DNA of 53,276 bases from Acidobacteriaceae bacterium (GTDB taxonomy: Bacteria > Acidobacteriota > Terriglobia > Terriglobales > Acidobacteriaceae): positions 4,222 to 57,497 of the forward strand of contig PMAT01000119.1 in assembly GCA_003152695.1 (NCBI GenBank), written 5' to 3'. Below, in pieces: positions 1 through 7,809 of the stretch; position 1 is the first letter of the stretch; each line of letters begins with the position of its first letter. The notes under the pieces were generated by a model. That model had not been told where the DNA came from. It saw only the letters and a list, made by a program, of their open reading frames with translations, and ran no database searches. The translations under genes were made by a program, and so were the position numbers.

Positions 1-443
1 GCGATGTAGAGCGGCTTGATGCCCACACGATCGCGCGCCAACACCAGCCGCCGAGTGGAATTTGTCCACAGCGCCACGGCGAACATGCCGCGCAATCGGC
101 GGAAACACTGGGTGTCCCATTCCAGAAACGCGTGCAGGACCGTCTCCGTGTCGCAGTGCGTATGAAAGCGATGGCCTAGCTTGTCCAACTCGGCCCGCAC
201 TTCGAGATGATTGTAGATTTCGCCGTTGAACACGATGACGGTGTCGCCGTCTTCGGTCGCGATGGGTTGATCGCCGTGCTGGAGGTCAAGGATCTTCAGG
301 CGCGTCGCGCCCATCGAGCATGTCTGGGATTGATAAACACCAAGCTGGTCTGGTCCGCGGTGGATCAGAGTGGAGGTGGCGTTCCGAATGCGATCCGGAG
401 GTGGAGACCAATCTTTATGAGTAAATCCGACAATGCCGCACAA
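1..443 (-). CDS. asnB: Asparagine synthetase (glutamine-hydrolysing), 5' part, runs off the window
   Basis: The reverse strand from 443 encodes the glutaminase (class II amidotransferase) domain of AsnB, which releases ammonia from glutamine to amidate aspartate in the cytosol. After the start the protein reads CGIVGF, so the nucleophilic Cys is residue 2, as the family requires once Met is removed. HRGPD and FNGEIYNH motifs and the RDRVGIKPLY segment near the window edge also fit. The start codon is TTG (443-441), chosen because it puts Cys at position 2; a GAGGGA Shine-Dalgarno (453-458) lies 9 nt upstream. About 147 residues are visible; the synthetase domain lies outside the window. Identification is firm; the exact paralogue cannot be judged from the N-terminal third. 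Confidence 0.93.
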   Translation of the reverse strand, partial: MCGIVGFTHKDWSPPPDRIRNATSTLIHRGPDQLGVYQSQTCSMGATRLKILDLQHGDQPIATEDGDTVIVFNGEIYNHLEVRAELDKLGHRFHTHCDTETVLHAFLEWDTQCFRRLRGMFAVALWTNSTRRLVLARDRVGIKPLYI

Positions 444-778
444 ATCGATCAGTCCCTCGATACCCAATCATCGGCCGATTGCCCGTTGCCGCCTTGAGCA
501 AAGGTGACGGCGGTGTGGCTATGCGGCCCAGGCAACATTTGTCTCCCCAATTGTGGGAGTTGTTCCGAAAACCAATACCCTAGAATAGCATTTTACGATC
601 TTCGGGATGCCCGCCGCTGGGTGCTCGACTTGCTCCGTCGCAGTCTCCCATCTCGGATGCCTTGAACCGCAGTTGACCGCTGCGAATGCGCATGCGCTTG
701 CTGCCTCTCTTGGTCGCGGGTTGATTGATATACCATATGGATATGTTTCTTCACGGTTGGAGCGACTGACCACAGCCA
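444..778. other. Intergenic region between divergent asnB and transporter genes
   Basis: This 335-nt stretch separates two divergently transcribed units and should hold both promoters. Short open frames here lack recognisable protein character. No terminator, RNA or repeat was recognised. Confidence 0.5.
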
Positions 779-1195
779 ATGGAATCCCCCAGGCGACTGC
801 ATCTCAAAACCCTTATTTTGATTTTCATCATGGTGCTTGCCGGCCCTTTGGGCAACGTTCTACTCGGCAAAGGCATGAAGCACGTGGGAGCGGTGCGACT
901 TTGGCCTCCCGCGGAACTGCTGCACGTCTTCATCCGCGTTTTCACCGCCGGAACGATATGGCTCGGAGTCGGTTCCCTGCTGGTTTTTTTCGCAGCCTAC
1001 ATGATCGTGCTGTCGTGGGCTGACTATAGCTATGTGCAACCCGCCTCTTCTATTTCTTACGTGGTAGTGGCGCTATTGGCCTCGGCGTGGTTGGGTGAAT
1101 TCGTCCCTCCCTTGCGCTGGGCCGGCATCGCGGTCATATGTATCGGAGTGTTTCTTGTCGGCCACACCCATCCTAGTACCACGGAGAATGGCTAG
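779..1195 (+). CDS. Half-size EamA/DMT-family membrane protein, first of a pair
   Basis: This is a 138-residue very hydrophobic protein with four predicted membrane helices (about residues 10-30, 58-78, 83-105 and 112-130), the size of one half of a drug/metabolite transporter. The GPLGN...GKGMK segment in helix 1 and the P-A-S-S-I-S-Y-V-V helix are typical of the small EamA class that includes ArnE/ArnF and SMR proteins. It ends 2 nt before a second protein of the same type, so the two probably form a heterodimer moving a small or lipid-linked substrate across the inner membrane. The substrate cannot be told from sequence. The ATG at 779 is used because the N-terminus then aligns with family starts; its Shine-Dalgarno is weak. 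Confidence 0.85.
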   Translation: MESPRRLHLKTLILIFIMVLAGPLGNVLLGKGMKHVGAVRLWPPAELLHVFIRVFTAGTIWLGVGSLLVFFAAYMIVLSWADYSYVQPASSISYVVVALLASAWLGEFVPPLRWAGIAVICIGVFLVGHTHPSTTENG

Positions 1196-1197
1196 CC

Positions 1198-1575
1198 GTG
1201 TTTGAATTCATCCTCCTGATGTTCTTCATTGTTGTTTTCGGGACCGTGGGCGAAATATTCGTTTCGCGCGCGATGAAGGAGAATGGCGAGGTGAAAAACT
1301 TCCGCCCAGTTGCGCTCATCGGGGTGATTCTGCGCGCTTTGCGCGTCAAGTGGATGTGGCTGGGTGTGGGGATGATGGCGATTGGGTTCTTCTCGCTGCT
1401 GGCGGTGTTTTCCTTTGCCAACGTAAGCTTTGTCGTGCCTGTGACCGCCCTGAGCTATGTGGTGGGCGCAGTGGGAGGCAGTTTTTTCCTGGGAGAACGG
1501 GTCAACGTGCAGCGTTGGATCGGCATTCTTCTGGTTTGTGCCGGTGTAGTACTAGTGCTCATCGGCAGGAGATAG
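1198..1575 (+). CDS. Half-size EamA/DMT-family membrane protein, second of a pair
   Basis: This 125-residue protein has four predicted membrane helices and is related to the preceding gene: a helix-1 GTVGEIFVSRAMKENG segment, then a V-V-P-V-T-A-L-S-Y-V-V helix and FFLGERV before the last helix. It starts with GTG at 1198, two nucleotides after the upstream stop, so the pair is translationally coupled. Tandem half-size DMT genes usually encode opposite-topology partners. Membrane location is clear; the cargo is unknown. Confidence 0.85.
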   Translation: MFEFILLMFFIVVFGTVGEIFVSRAMKENGEVKNFRPVALIGVILRALRVKWMWLGVGMMAIGFFSLLAVFSFANVSFVVPVTALSYVVGAVGGSFFLGERVNVQRWIGILLVCAGVVLVLIGRR

Positions 1576-1581
1576 CGGTTG

Positions 1582-2844
1582 ATGCCCCGCCCGGCAAAAG
1601 TGCGCTCCATCTCGTGGACCGTGTCGCCCAAGAGCACGTTGGTCTTGCGCGAGATTCTGGCGATCGCGGTGAATTCCTTCCGCGCCGACAAAGTGCGTGC
1701 CACCATGACCGCCCTGGGGATGGTGATTGGCACTTTCTCGCTGGTTCTGGTGGTCACCATTGCGCTCACCGGAAAACAGTACGTGCTAAATGAAATCCAG
1801 AACATTGGCGCCAATCTCATCTGGGCCGAATATGCAGGTGCAGCCAATGCAGGCGCGAGCGCCGGCACGGCAGATTATCTGACCGTGGATGACATGAGTG
1901 CTGTGCAACAGCAGGTGCCAGGCGTGCAAGCAGCATCGCCGGTGCTCAATTTGCATGAACCGATCCTTGTCGGCAACGGCAAACAGCGGGACTTGTTGAT
2001 CCTCGGGGTTAATCCGGAATATGTGAATGTGCGCCGCATCGTCGTGAGTTCAGGCAGGTTTTTCGATCAACAGGACTCCCAGTCCCATCACAAAGTCGCC
2101 CTGGTCACCGAAGACTTCGCCATCCGGCAGTACGGCGGAATCCAGTTCGCGTCGGGATACGAAATAAACATCCAGGGATTGCCGTTTATTGTGATCGGTA
2201 CCTTCCGTGAGAGCGTCGAGACATTCGGCCAATCGGAAATACAGGACGACACCGTCCTAATTCCCTATTCCATGGCGCGTTATTTGACCGACACCAACGC
2301 GGTCAACCAGATTTATTTTTCCATGTCGGATGGCAGTAGCATTCCCCGGGCCACGGAAAAAATCCTCGCGGTGTTAAAGGCGCGGCATCGGGCCGAGTCG
2401 GTCTATAACGTCGGCAACCTGACCCAAGTCCTCAGTTTGGTGGCCAAAACCGCCAACGCCTTTACCATCGTTCTCCTGCTGTTTGCGACCATCACCCTGG
2501 TGGCCGGTGGCGTAGGCATCATGAACATCATGCTCGCCACCGTGAGCGCCCGTATTCGAGAAATCGGTATTCGCAAGGCGGTTGGGGCCACGCGCCGCGA
2601 AATCCAACTGCAATTCCTTTCCGAGGCGGTAATGATCTCCTTAATCGGCGGAGCCATCGGCACTCTGGCCGGACTGGCGCTCCCGTTTTCGCTCTGGGCC
2701 TTCACTCAGTACAGGCTCCCCGTCTCCGGGCTCTCCGCCCTGATCGCCATGCTGGTCTCCTGCCTGATCGGGATCACCTTCGGCACCCTGCCGGCCAAGA
2801 ATGCTTCCAGATTGGATCCGGTGGAATCTCTAAAACACGAATGA
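1582..2844 (+). CDS. ABC transporter permease, MacB/FtsX type
   Basis: This 420-residue inner-membrane protein has the MacB-like layout: an N-terminal helix (about residues 40-62, after the RADKVRATMTALGMVIGT segment), a large periplasmic MacB_PCD-like domain (about 65-280) and three C-terminal helices forming the FtsX domain. MacB-type systems act as mechanotransmission exporters and need a separate ATPase, which is not in the window. The ATG at 1582 follows AGGAGA (1567-1572) and lies 6 nt after the stop of the second DMT gene, so all three membrane genes look like one operon. The motif EIGIRKAVGATRREI before the last helices is diagnostic of the family. The exported substrate is not predictable. 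Confidence 0.9.
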   Translation: MPRPAKVRSISWTVSPKSTLVLREILAIAVNSFRADKVRATMTALGMVIGTFSLVLVVTIALTGKQYVLNEIQNIGANLIWAEYAGAANAGASAGTADYLTVDDMSAVQQQVPGVQAASPVLNLHEPILVGNGKQRDLLILGVNPEYVNVRRIVVSSGRFFDQQDSQSHHKVALVTEDFAIRQYGGIQFASGYEINIQGLPFIVIGTFRESVETFGQSEIQDDTVLIPYSMARYLTDTNAVNQIYFSMSDGSSIPRATEKILAVLKARHRAESVYNVGNLTQVLSLVAKTANAFTIVLLLFATITLVAGGVGIMNIMLATVSARIREIGIRKAVGATRREIQLQFLSEAVMISLIGGAIGTLAGLALPFSLWAFTQYRLPVSGLSALIAMLVSCLIGITFGTLPAKNASRLDPVESLKHE

Positions 2845-2890
2845 GAGAAGACGTGAAGATATTTTGATTGGCCATCCGGTCCGCGGCTCT

Positions 2891-3751
2891 TTACTTCCGC
2901 TCCCCACTCTTGGGCTGGTTGTAGGTCAGACCCTTGGTCTCGAACATCGTGGGCGGGAAGCCGTTGTTGTAGGTCACAGACGTGATAAAGCGCTGACTGG
3001 TCATTTCCCCGTTGCGATGCCGCACAACGCTCATGGGTGTCTGAATACCCTGCACCAGGCGATAGTTGCTGAAAACTTCCGCCTCGTCATCGAGCTGCCG
3101 ATCGAGCGGATCGCGGTAGCTATAGGTTTTCCTCACCGGCAGGTGGGAGCGCGGATCAACCGACAAGGTCACGCTGTCGTTCGTGGAATTGAGGATCGTG
3201 ACCTCGTCGGTGAGCTTCTGCTCTACCATTGCCGTCCCGTCGTACAGGATCATGGTGTCGGGTGCTGCCAGCCATTTGCGGACCACCCACTCCAACGAGT
3301 GGTCGCGGCGGCGCAGATAATCCTGCATTTCCTTCGGGTCCTGGGTCGCCGTGCCTTTGTAGGTGATCTCGTATCCCTTATCGCCAACAAAGAGTTCGAT
3401 CACGTCACGCTGCTTGGTAAACTCGACCCGCTCTTTGTCGGGCCACTCCCAGAACCGCCAGAATAAATTGCCCTGCCCACTCGGTTGCCCGTGATAGAAG
3501 GCATAACCGCGGCCTTCGGTCTTCACATCGCGCACATTCAAATACGTATCGCCGCCCAGGGCTTTGATCATGTCGTTGAGGATCTGGAACGCCTTCTGCA
3601 CGCTGGGGTCTTTGGTCGAAGCGAAGTGGGCAATGGGCCACGCGGCCGGAGTGGTTGGAGTCAACGCCGGTGTGGCTGGCGGTGGGGTTGTCTGAGCGAG
3701 TACAGACGCCGCCGCCAGGACAAAGAAGCCGAATATCGCAACTTTACGCAT
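2891..3751 (-). CDS. Secreted LolA-like/outer-membrane lipoprotein-sorting-like protein
   Basis: This 286-residue protein begins with a clear signal peptide (MRKVAIFGFFVLAAASVLAQ, cleavage likely after the final Ala) followed by a Pro/Thr-rich linker. The mature part has the alternating beta-strand pattern of LolA/LppX-like periplasmic lipid-binding folds (for example RVEFTKQRDVIELFVGDKGYEI and DSVTLSVDPRSHLPVRKTYS). I placed the start at 3751 because the signal peptide begins there and a GGAG lies a few nucleotides upstream. It is transcribed toward the converging permease gene. It probably binds a lipid or polysaccharide in the envelope; the fold assignment is by pattern, not by a diagnostic residue. 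Confidence 0.7.
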   Translation of the reverse strand: MRKVAIFGFFVLAAASVLAQTTPPPATPALTPTTPAAWPIAHFASTKDPSVQKAFQILNDMIKALGGDTYLNVRDVKTEGRGYAFYHGQPSGQGNLFWRFWEWPDKERVEFTKQRDVIELFVGDKGYEITYKGTATQDPKEMQDYLRRRDHSLEWVVRKWLAAPDTMILYDGTAMVEQKLTDEVTILNSTNDSVTLSVDPRSHLPVRKTYSYRDPLDRQLDDEAEVFSNYRLVQGIQTPMSVVRHRNGEMTSQRFITSVTYNNGFPPTMFETKGLTYNQPKSGERK

Positions 3752-3913
3752 GATCTCCAGAGCAGTTTGGGTTTGTGCGACTGCTTTCTGCGATTGTAAA
3801 CACATTTTGGCGACAGTCGCTCGCGCGTATGCGCAGCACTGGCCTCCGACCAGCGCTGGAACAATCGATCTATCGATAGACGCCTCGAATTGCCATTCGT
3901 CAGCCGAACGATA

Positions 3914-6514
3914 CTACGCCTTCTCGTGCTTGCGCCTGGCCGGCGTCGGCCGCTCCTCGACCAATGCGAACTGAATGCGCTTCTGCACGCGGTCGATGCG
4001 ATCCACCAGCACGCGCACGGGATCGCCCATCGAGTAGGTCTTGCGGCTGTGCTGCCCGATGATCTGCCGGGTGTTCTCGTGATACTGGTAGCGGTCGTCG
4101 GTCAGCGACGCGAGCGGCACCAGCCCTTCGATGAACATGTCGATCAGCTCCACGAACAGCCCAAACTTGGTGACGCTCACGATCAGTCCCGCAAACTCTT
4201 CGCCCACGCGGTCTGTCATGAACTTGACCTTCTTCCATTCCATCAGCTCGCGTTCGGCGTCGTCGGCGCGGCGTTCGGACTGGCTGGACTCCTCCGCGAT
4301 GTCGTGCAGCGTGTCCTCGGGAATCGGTCCGCCCAGAGGCGCAAGGTGCTCCCTCTCGTGCGCGTCTCGCTTCTTCATTGGCGAGACCGGCGGCAGCCGC
4401 TTCGACCACGGAGAAGGTGACTCGCTGTGCGCGATCTCTCCCACGCCGACGGAAACGCCGTGCTCTTCTTGCTCCCCCGATTCGCGCAGCACATCCTTCA
4501 GGATGCGGTGCACGATCAGGTCGGGATAGCGACGGATGGGCGACGTAAAGTGGGTGTAAACCGGTGCGGCCAGCGCGAAGTGGCCCTCGTTGACCTCGGA
4601 GTAGCGCGCTTGCTTGAGGGAACGCAGCATCAGGTACGACAAGATGCGCTCTTCCGGTTTGCCCGCAATCTTCTGGGTCAGCTTCTGATACATGCGCGGC
4701 GTGATGTGAACCTCTTCGGGAATCTCGACGACGAGCGGGTTGTGTCCGCTGCTATGGCGATCGCGCCGGTCAGCACGGATCTGCATTCGCTTCACCGGCA
4801 GCGCACCTACACCGAGCGAGTAGCCAAAGGTGGCGGCGATGGTCTCGAAGTCGAAGACCCGCTTGGGATCGGGCTTTTCGTGGATGCGATAGAGCGAGCC
4901 TACCCGCTTGTTCTCGAGGTAGCTGGCCACGCACTCATTCGCCGACAGCATAAACTCCTCGATGATGCGGTTGGCAATATTGCGCTCGGAGCGCGTGACC
5001 CCCTTCATCAATCCGTGCTCGTCAAATTGGATGACCGGCTCAGGCAAATCAAAATCAATGGACCCGCGACGCACGCGCTTGCGATTGAGCACCATTGCCA
5101 GCTCGCGCATCAGCTCAAAGACATCGACCAGCTCGTGATAGCGCTGGCGCAAACCAACGTCTCCTTCGAGGATGAGATTCACGTTGGTGTAGGTCATGCG
5201 TTCGGCCGAGCGGATGACGCCCTGATTCAGGGTGTAGCCAACAATCTCGCCCTGGGGATCGATCTTCATCACGCAGGACAGCACCAGCCGGTCAACCTGC
5301 GGGAGCAGGCTGCACAGGTCAGTGGAAAGCTCCATGGGCAACATGGGCACGGCCCGGTCGGGGAAATAGACCGAGGTCCCGCGCAGGCGCGCTTCCAGAT
5401 CAATGGTCGAGCCTTCGTGGACATAATGCGCGACATCCGCGATGTGGACCTGCAACTCGAAATGGCCATTCTCCATGCGACTCACGGTGACGGCGTCGTC
5501 GAAGTCACGCGCGGTTTCGCCGTCGATGGTGACGATGGGCAACGCGCGATAGTCTCGCCGATGGCGCAACTCTTTGGGCGGGATGACCGGCTCGAACTGC
5601 TGCGCCTCCTGTAAAACCTCGACAGGGAAACGATGCGGCAGGTGGAACTTGCGGATGATGATCTCAACATCCACGCCGAAGTCGTCTTCGTAGCCGAGAA
5701 TCTCGACTACGCGGCCACGCGGGTTCTCGGCCGGCGACGGCCAATCGGTAATCTCAACGTCCACCACCAAGCCTTCGAGATCGTCCCACTCACGGCGGCG
5801 CGCCTCTTCCCCGAGGACGCGGTCGGCATCCGCATGCGCCGGGCGGTGCGCCTTGGATTGCTTCGCCAGCGTGGCTCCCGCCTGGCCATGGAAGGCGGCC
5901 CCAGCTTTGGATTCCGCTCCACTCTGGCTGGCTGGCCACTCCATCCCGCGCGGAATGATGATCTCTCTGGTGACCTTCTCGTCGATAGGCGTCACGTAGT
6001 TTTGGTGCGATCCGTAATGAAAGGTGCCCACGACGGTGGGGTTACCACGTGTCAGCACGCGCAGGATGCGCCCCTCGGCACGGCCGTCGTCACCCACCCC
6101 AGCACGCGCAAAACCGGCGCGCGCTGGGGACCCCGGAGTATCGCGCTTGCGTCCCAGTTCCACCAGCACCTGATCGCCATGCATGGCCGCACCGATGGCC
6201 TGCGGGTTGATGTAGATGTCGCCGCTGAACGTGCTGCGCTGGCCGGCGTTGGGGATGACGAAGCCGTAGCCGTCGCGGTGCATGGTCAGGCGTCCCGCGA
6301 TCAGGTTCTGATGAGCTGCCGCATGTTCCGCCAGGGTGTAGCGGTCGCGTCCGGTCTCGATCAGCCGCGCGCTTTTCACCAGCGCCTGCAACCGTTCGGC
6401 GAGCTGCCGCCGCTCGTCGCCCCGCAGGCCCATCTCGCGGACGAGTTGCTTGAACCCCGCCGAGCGGTGGGGCTGGCGTTCGATGTGGCTTAGGATGGCT
6501 TGATCAGTCAGCAT
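3914..6514 (-). CDS. rnr: Ribonuclease R, processive 3'-5' exoribonuclease
   Basis: RNase R degrades structured RNA 3'-5' hydrolytically. The 866-residue product has the family order: an N-terminal winged-helix region (LSHIERQPHRSAGFKQLVREMG), a cold-shock domain (GYGFVIP...GDIYINPQAIGAAMHGDQVLVEL, about 83-120), the RNB catalytic domain with the Asp cluster in TIDGETARDFDDAV (about 335-348), an S1 domain (GEEFAGLIVSVTKFGLFVEL, about 765-785) and a basic tail (ARRKHEKA). Two insertions are unusual: an Ala/Gly-rich stretch around residues 205-255 in the second cold-shock domain, and about 55 residues rich in Ser, Pro and charged amino acids just before S1. The ATG at 6514 gives the expected N-terminus. 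It is probably monocistronic. Confidence 0.95.
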   Translation of the reverse strand: MLTDQAILSHIERQPHRSAGFKQLVREMGLRGDERRQLAERLQALVKSARLIETGRDRYTLAEHAAAHQNLIAGRLTMHRDGYGFVIPNAGQRSTFSGDIYINPQAIGAAMHGDQVLVELGRKRDTPGSPARAGFARAGVGDDGRAEGRILRVLTRGNPTVVGTFHYGSHQNYVTPIDEKVTREIIIPRGMEWPASQSGAESKAGAAFHGQAGATLAKQSKAHRPAHADADRVLGEEARRREWDDLEGLVVDVEITDWPSPAENPRGRVVEILGYEDDFGVDVEIIIRKFHLPHRFPVEVLQEAQQFEPVIPPKELRHRRDYRALPIVTIDGETARDFDDAVTVSRMENGHFELQVHIADVAHYVHEGSTIDLEARLRGTSVYFPDRAVPMLPMELSTDLCSLLPQVDRLVLSCVMKIDPQGEIVGYTLNQGVIRSAERMTYTNVNLILEGDVGLRQRYHELVDVFELMRELAMVLNRKRVRRGSIDFDLPEPVIQFDEHGLMKGVTRSERNIANRIIEEFMLSANECVASYLENKRVGSLYRIHEKPDPKRVFDFETIAATFGYSLGVGALPVKRMQIRADRRDRHSSGHNPLVVEIPEEVHITPRMYQKLTQKIAGKPEERILSYLMLRSLKQARYSEVNEGHFALAAPVYTHFTSPIRRYPDLIVHRILKDVLRESGEQEEHGVSVGVGEIAHSESPSPWSKRLPPVSPMKKRDAHEREHLAPLGGPIPEDTLHDIAEESSQSERRADDAERELMEWKKVKFMTDRVGEEFAGLIVSVTKFGLFVELIDMFIEGLVPLASLTDDRYQYHENTRQIIGQHSRKTYSMGDPVRVLVDRIDRVQKRIQFALVEERPTPARRKHEKA

Positions 6515-6691
6515 AAGAAATCTGATCCGCGTCCACGGCGGATCCGCGGTCCGAGGTTTGTCCGTTTGCTTAGTCCTTTTCCCTTAGACCATTAACTAAC
6601 CATGCACTGAGTGCGCATGAAAAAATTGCGTAGGCGTATTCCCCTCATACAGGAACTCGCTGTATGGTAGCAATAATCACATGGCACAAGG

Positions 6692-6711
6692 GTGCCCGCT
6701 TTGGCGGGCAC
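6692..6711 (+). promoter_or_regulatory. Perfect hairpin in the leader of the first bactofilin gene
   Basis: GTGCCCGC and GCGGGCAC pair perfectly around a TTTG tetraloop, with no following T-tract, so it is not an intrinsic terminator. It lies about 175 nt upstream of the bactofilin start in the 372-nt gap after rnr. It may be a 5'-UTR structure or an end-protecting stem; no riboswitch class was recognised. Confidence 0.4.
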
Positions 6712-6814
6712 TGACGATAAGCCCAGACAAACCGCGCCAAAGCGTCAGTTGGGAAGAAAAGCAAGAGCAGTGGAGCGCGGGTTTGGCCAAACCAGTGCCT
6801 CTCCTGCCGGGCCC

Positions 6815-6843
6815 CCAATGACCGCTGCTTTTGCGGTTGTTGG
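6815..6843 (+). promoter_or_regulatory. Second leader hairpin, 43 nt before the bactofilin start
   Basis: An 11-bp stem (CCAATGACCGC with GCGGTTGTTGG, two G-U pairs) closes a TGCTTTT loop just upstream of the bactofilin coding region. It is not followed by a T-run. Together with the hairpin at 6692 it suggests a structured leader that could affect translation or stability. Confidence 0.4.
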
Positions 6844-6886
6844 GGTGGAAGCACTTACAACATCAGAAAGGACTCGTTTACCGATC

Positions 6887-7417
6887 ATGTGGAAACCTAC
6901 CAATACTCCATCTTCGACTCCCACTCCTAACCCCGAGCCGCAGCGCAGCTACTCCCCGGCCGTACCCGAGCCGCCGAGCGCGCCCCGCCCCGCCAGCCCT
7001 CCCATCAATACCCAGGAACAGGCCACGCTGGGCAAGTCGTTGGTCATTAAGGGAGAGGTCACGGGTTCGGAGTCGCTTTACATTGACGGGCGGGTGGAGG
7101 GGTCTATCCACCTGCCGGGCAACCGCGTCACCGTGGGACGCAACGGCGTCGTGGCTGCCAACATTTCGGCGCGCGAGATTGTGGTGCTGGGCAAGGTTCG
7201 CGGCAACATGACCGCCAGCGATCGCGTGGACATTCGCGGCGAAGGCTCGCTCACCGGCGATGTGGTCGCCCAGCGCATCAGCATTGAAGATGGCGCCTAC
7301 TTCAAGGGTGGCATTGATATCCGTAAACCCGGGCAGAAAGCCAATGGCGAATCCAAGGAGATCGGCGCGACGACCGCGGGCGAGACCGGTGCTTCGGCAG
7401 CAGCAGCCCGGGTGTAA
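6887..7417 (+). CDS. Bactofilin (first paralogue)
   Basis: This 176-residue protein has the bactofilin layout: a disordered Pro-rich N-terminus (about residues 1-42), a central beta-helix with repeated short strands (GKSLVIKGEVTGSESLYIDG, then GSIHLPGNRVTVGRNGVV, then ASDRVDIRGEGSLTGDV; about 45-150) and an Ala/Gly-rich tail. Bactofilins polymerise into nucleotide-free cytoskeletal filaments at the membrane and often organise cell-wall synthesis. The ATG at 6887 is preferred because the protein then begins MWKP, matching the MWK start of the second bactofilin at 51358; a frame open further upstream would cross the leader hairpins. MurJ, also a cell-wall factor, is encoded nearby on the other strand. 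Confidence 0.92.
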   Translation: MWKPTNTPSSTPTPNPEPQRSYSPAVPEPPSAPRPASPPINTQEQATLGKSLVIKGEVTGSESLYIDGRVEGSIHLPGNRVTVGRNGVVAANISAREIVVLGKVRGNMTASDRVDIRGEGSLTGDVVAQRISIEDGAYFKGGIDIRKPGQKANGESKEIGATTAGETGASAAAARV

Positions 7418-7584
7418 TCATTCCCGGAACGCGGCTGTGGTCAACCAGATTCAAACGTGGGTTACCGAGGATGCTCTAAGGTTTTCCTCTTCTTGACTGC
7501 ATTGCACACCAGAGAGACTCTCAGAGTTGCGGGCGGCGGTATTGGCCGTCGCTTGCAATGTCTCTCGAAAGAAGGTGCACTCCG

Positions 7585-7794
7585 ATGTGGGAGAGAGTGC
7601 TTCAGTTGCTTGCCGTGCATTGCCGGCATAGCCATCTCTCGAAACCGTTCTCGGCTGCGTCATCGAGCCGGCAGGACTCCCGTCACAGTGAATGGGAGAG
7701 CGTCTCCAGCAAGCAGGCGACGCCTTACGTCGTCTGTCTGGATTGCGGCAAACACTTCGGCTATGACTGGTCGCGCATGCAGGTGATGAAGTAG
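7585..7794 (+). CDS. Small CxxC-containing protein of unknown function
   Basis: This 69-residue protein starts MWERVLQLLAVHCRH and ends with VVCLDCGKHFGYDWSRMQ, a CxxC half zinc ribbon followed by a conserved-looking aromatic segment. The His/Cys pair near the N-terminus (HCRHSH) could complete a metal site. The ATG at 7585 was chosen over an in-frame ATG 27 nt upstream because GAAAGAAGGTG lies just before it. It ends 15 nt from the 3' end of convergent murJ. I recognise the type as a recurrent small protein in this kind of genome but know no function. Confidence 0.6.
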   Translation: MWERVLQLLAVHCRHSHLSKPFSAASSSRQDSRHSEWESVSSKQATPYVVCLDCGKHFGYDWSRMQVMK

Positions 7795-7809
7795 CCGTCG
7801 GCCGGGCAG

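Noticed and set aside
207-497. Plus-strand open frame over the asnB start
   Set aside because: It is antisense to the clear AsnB glutaminase domain and has no protein family character.
2864-3466. 200-residue plus-strand frame
   Set aside because: It is the antisense shadow of the LolA-like secreted protein, which has a signal peptide and ribosome-binding site.
3869-3880. Palindrome TCTATCGATAGA between the LolA-like gene and rnr
   Set aside because: Short, AT-rich and not positioned relative to a clear promoter; too weak to call an operator.
4427-5614. 395-residue plus-strand frame
   Set aside because: It lies entirely antisense to the RNase R catalytic domain; high GC makes such frames long.
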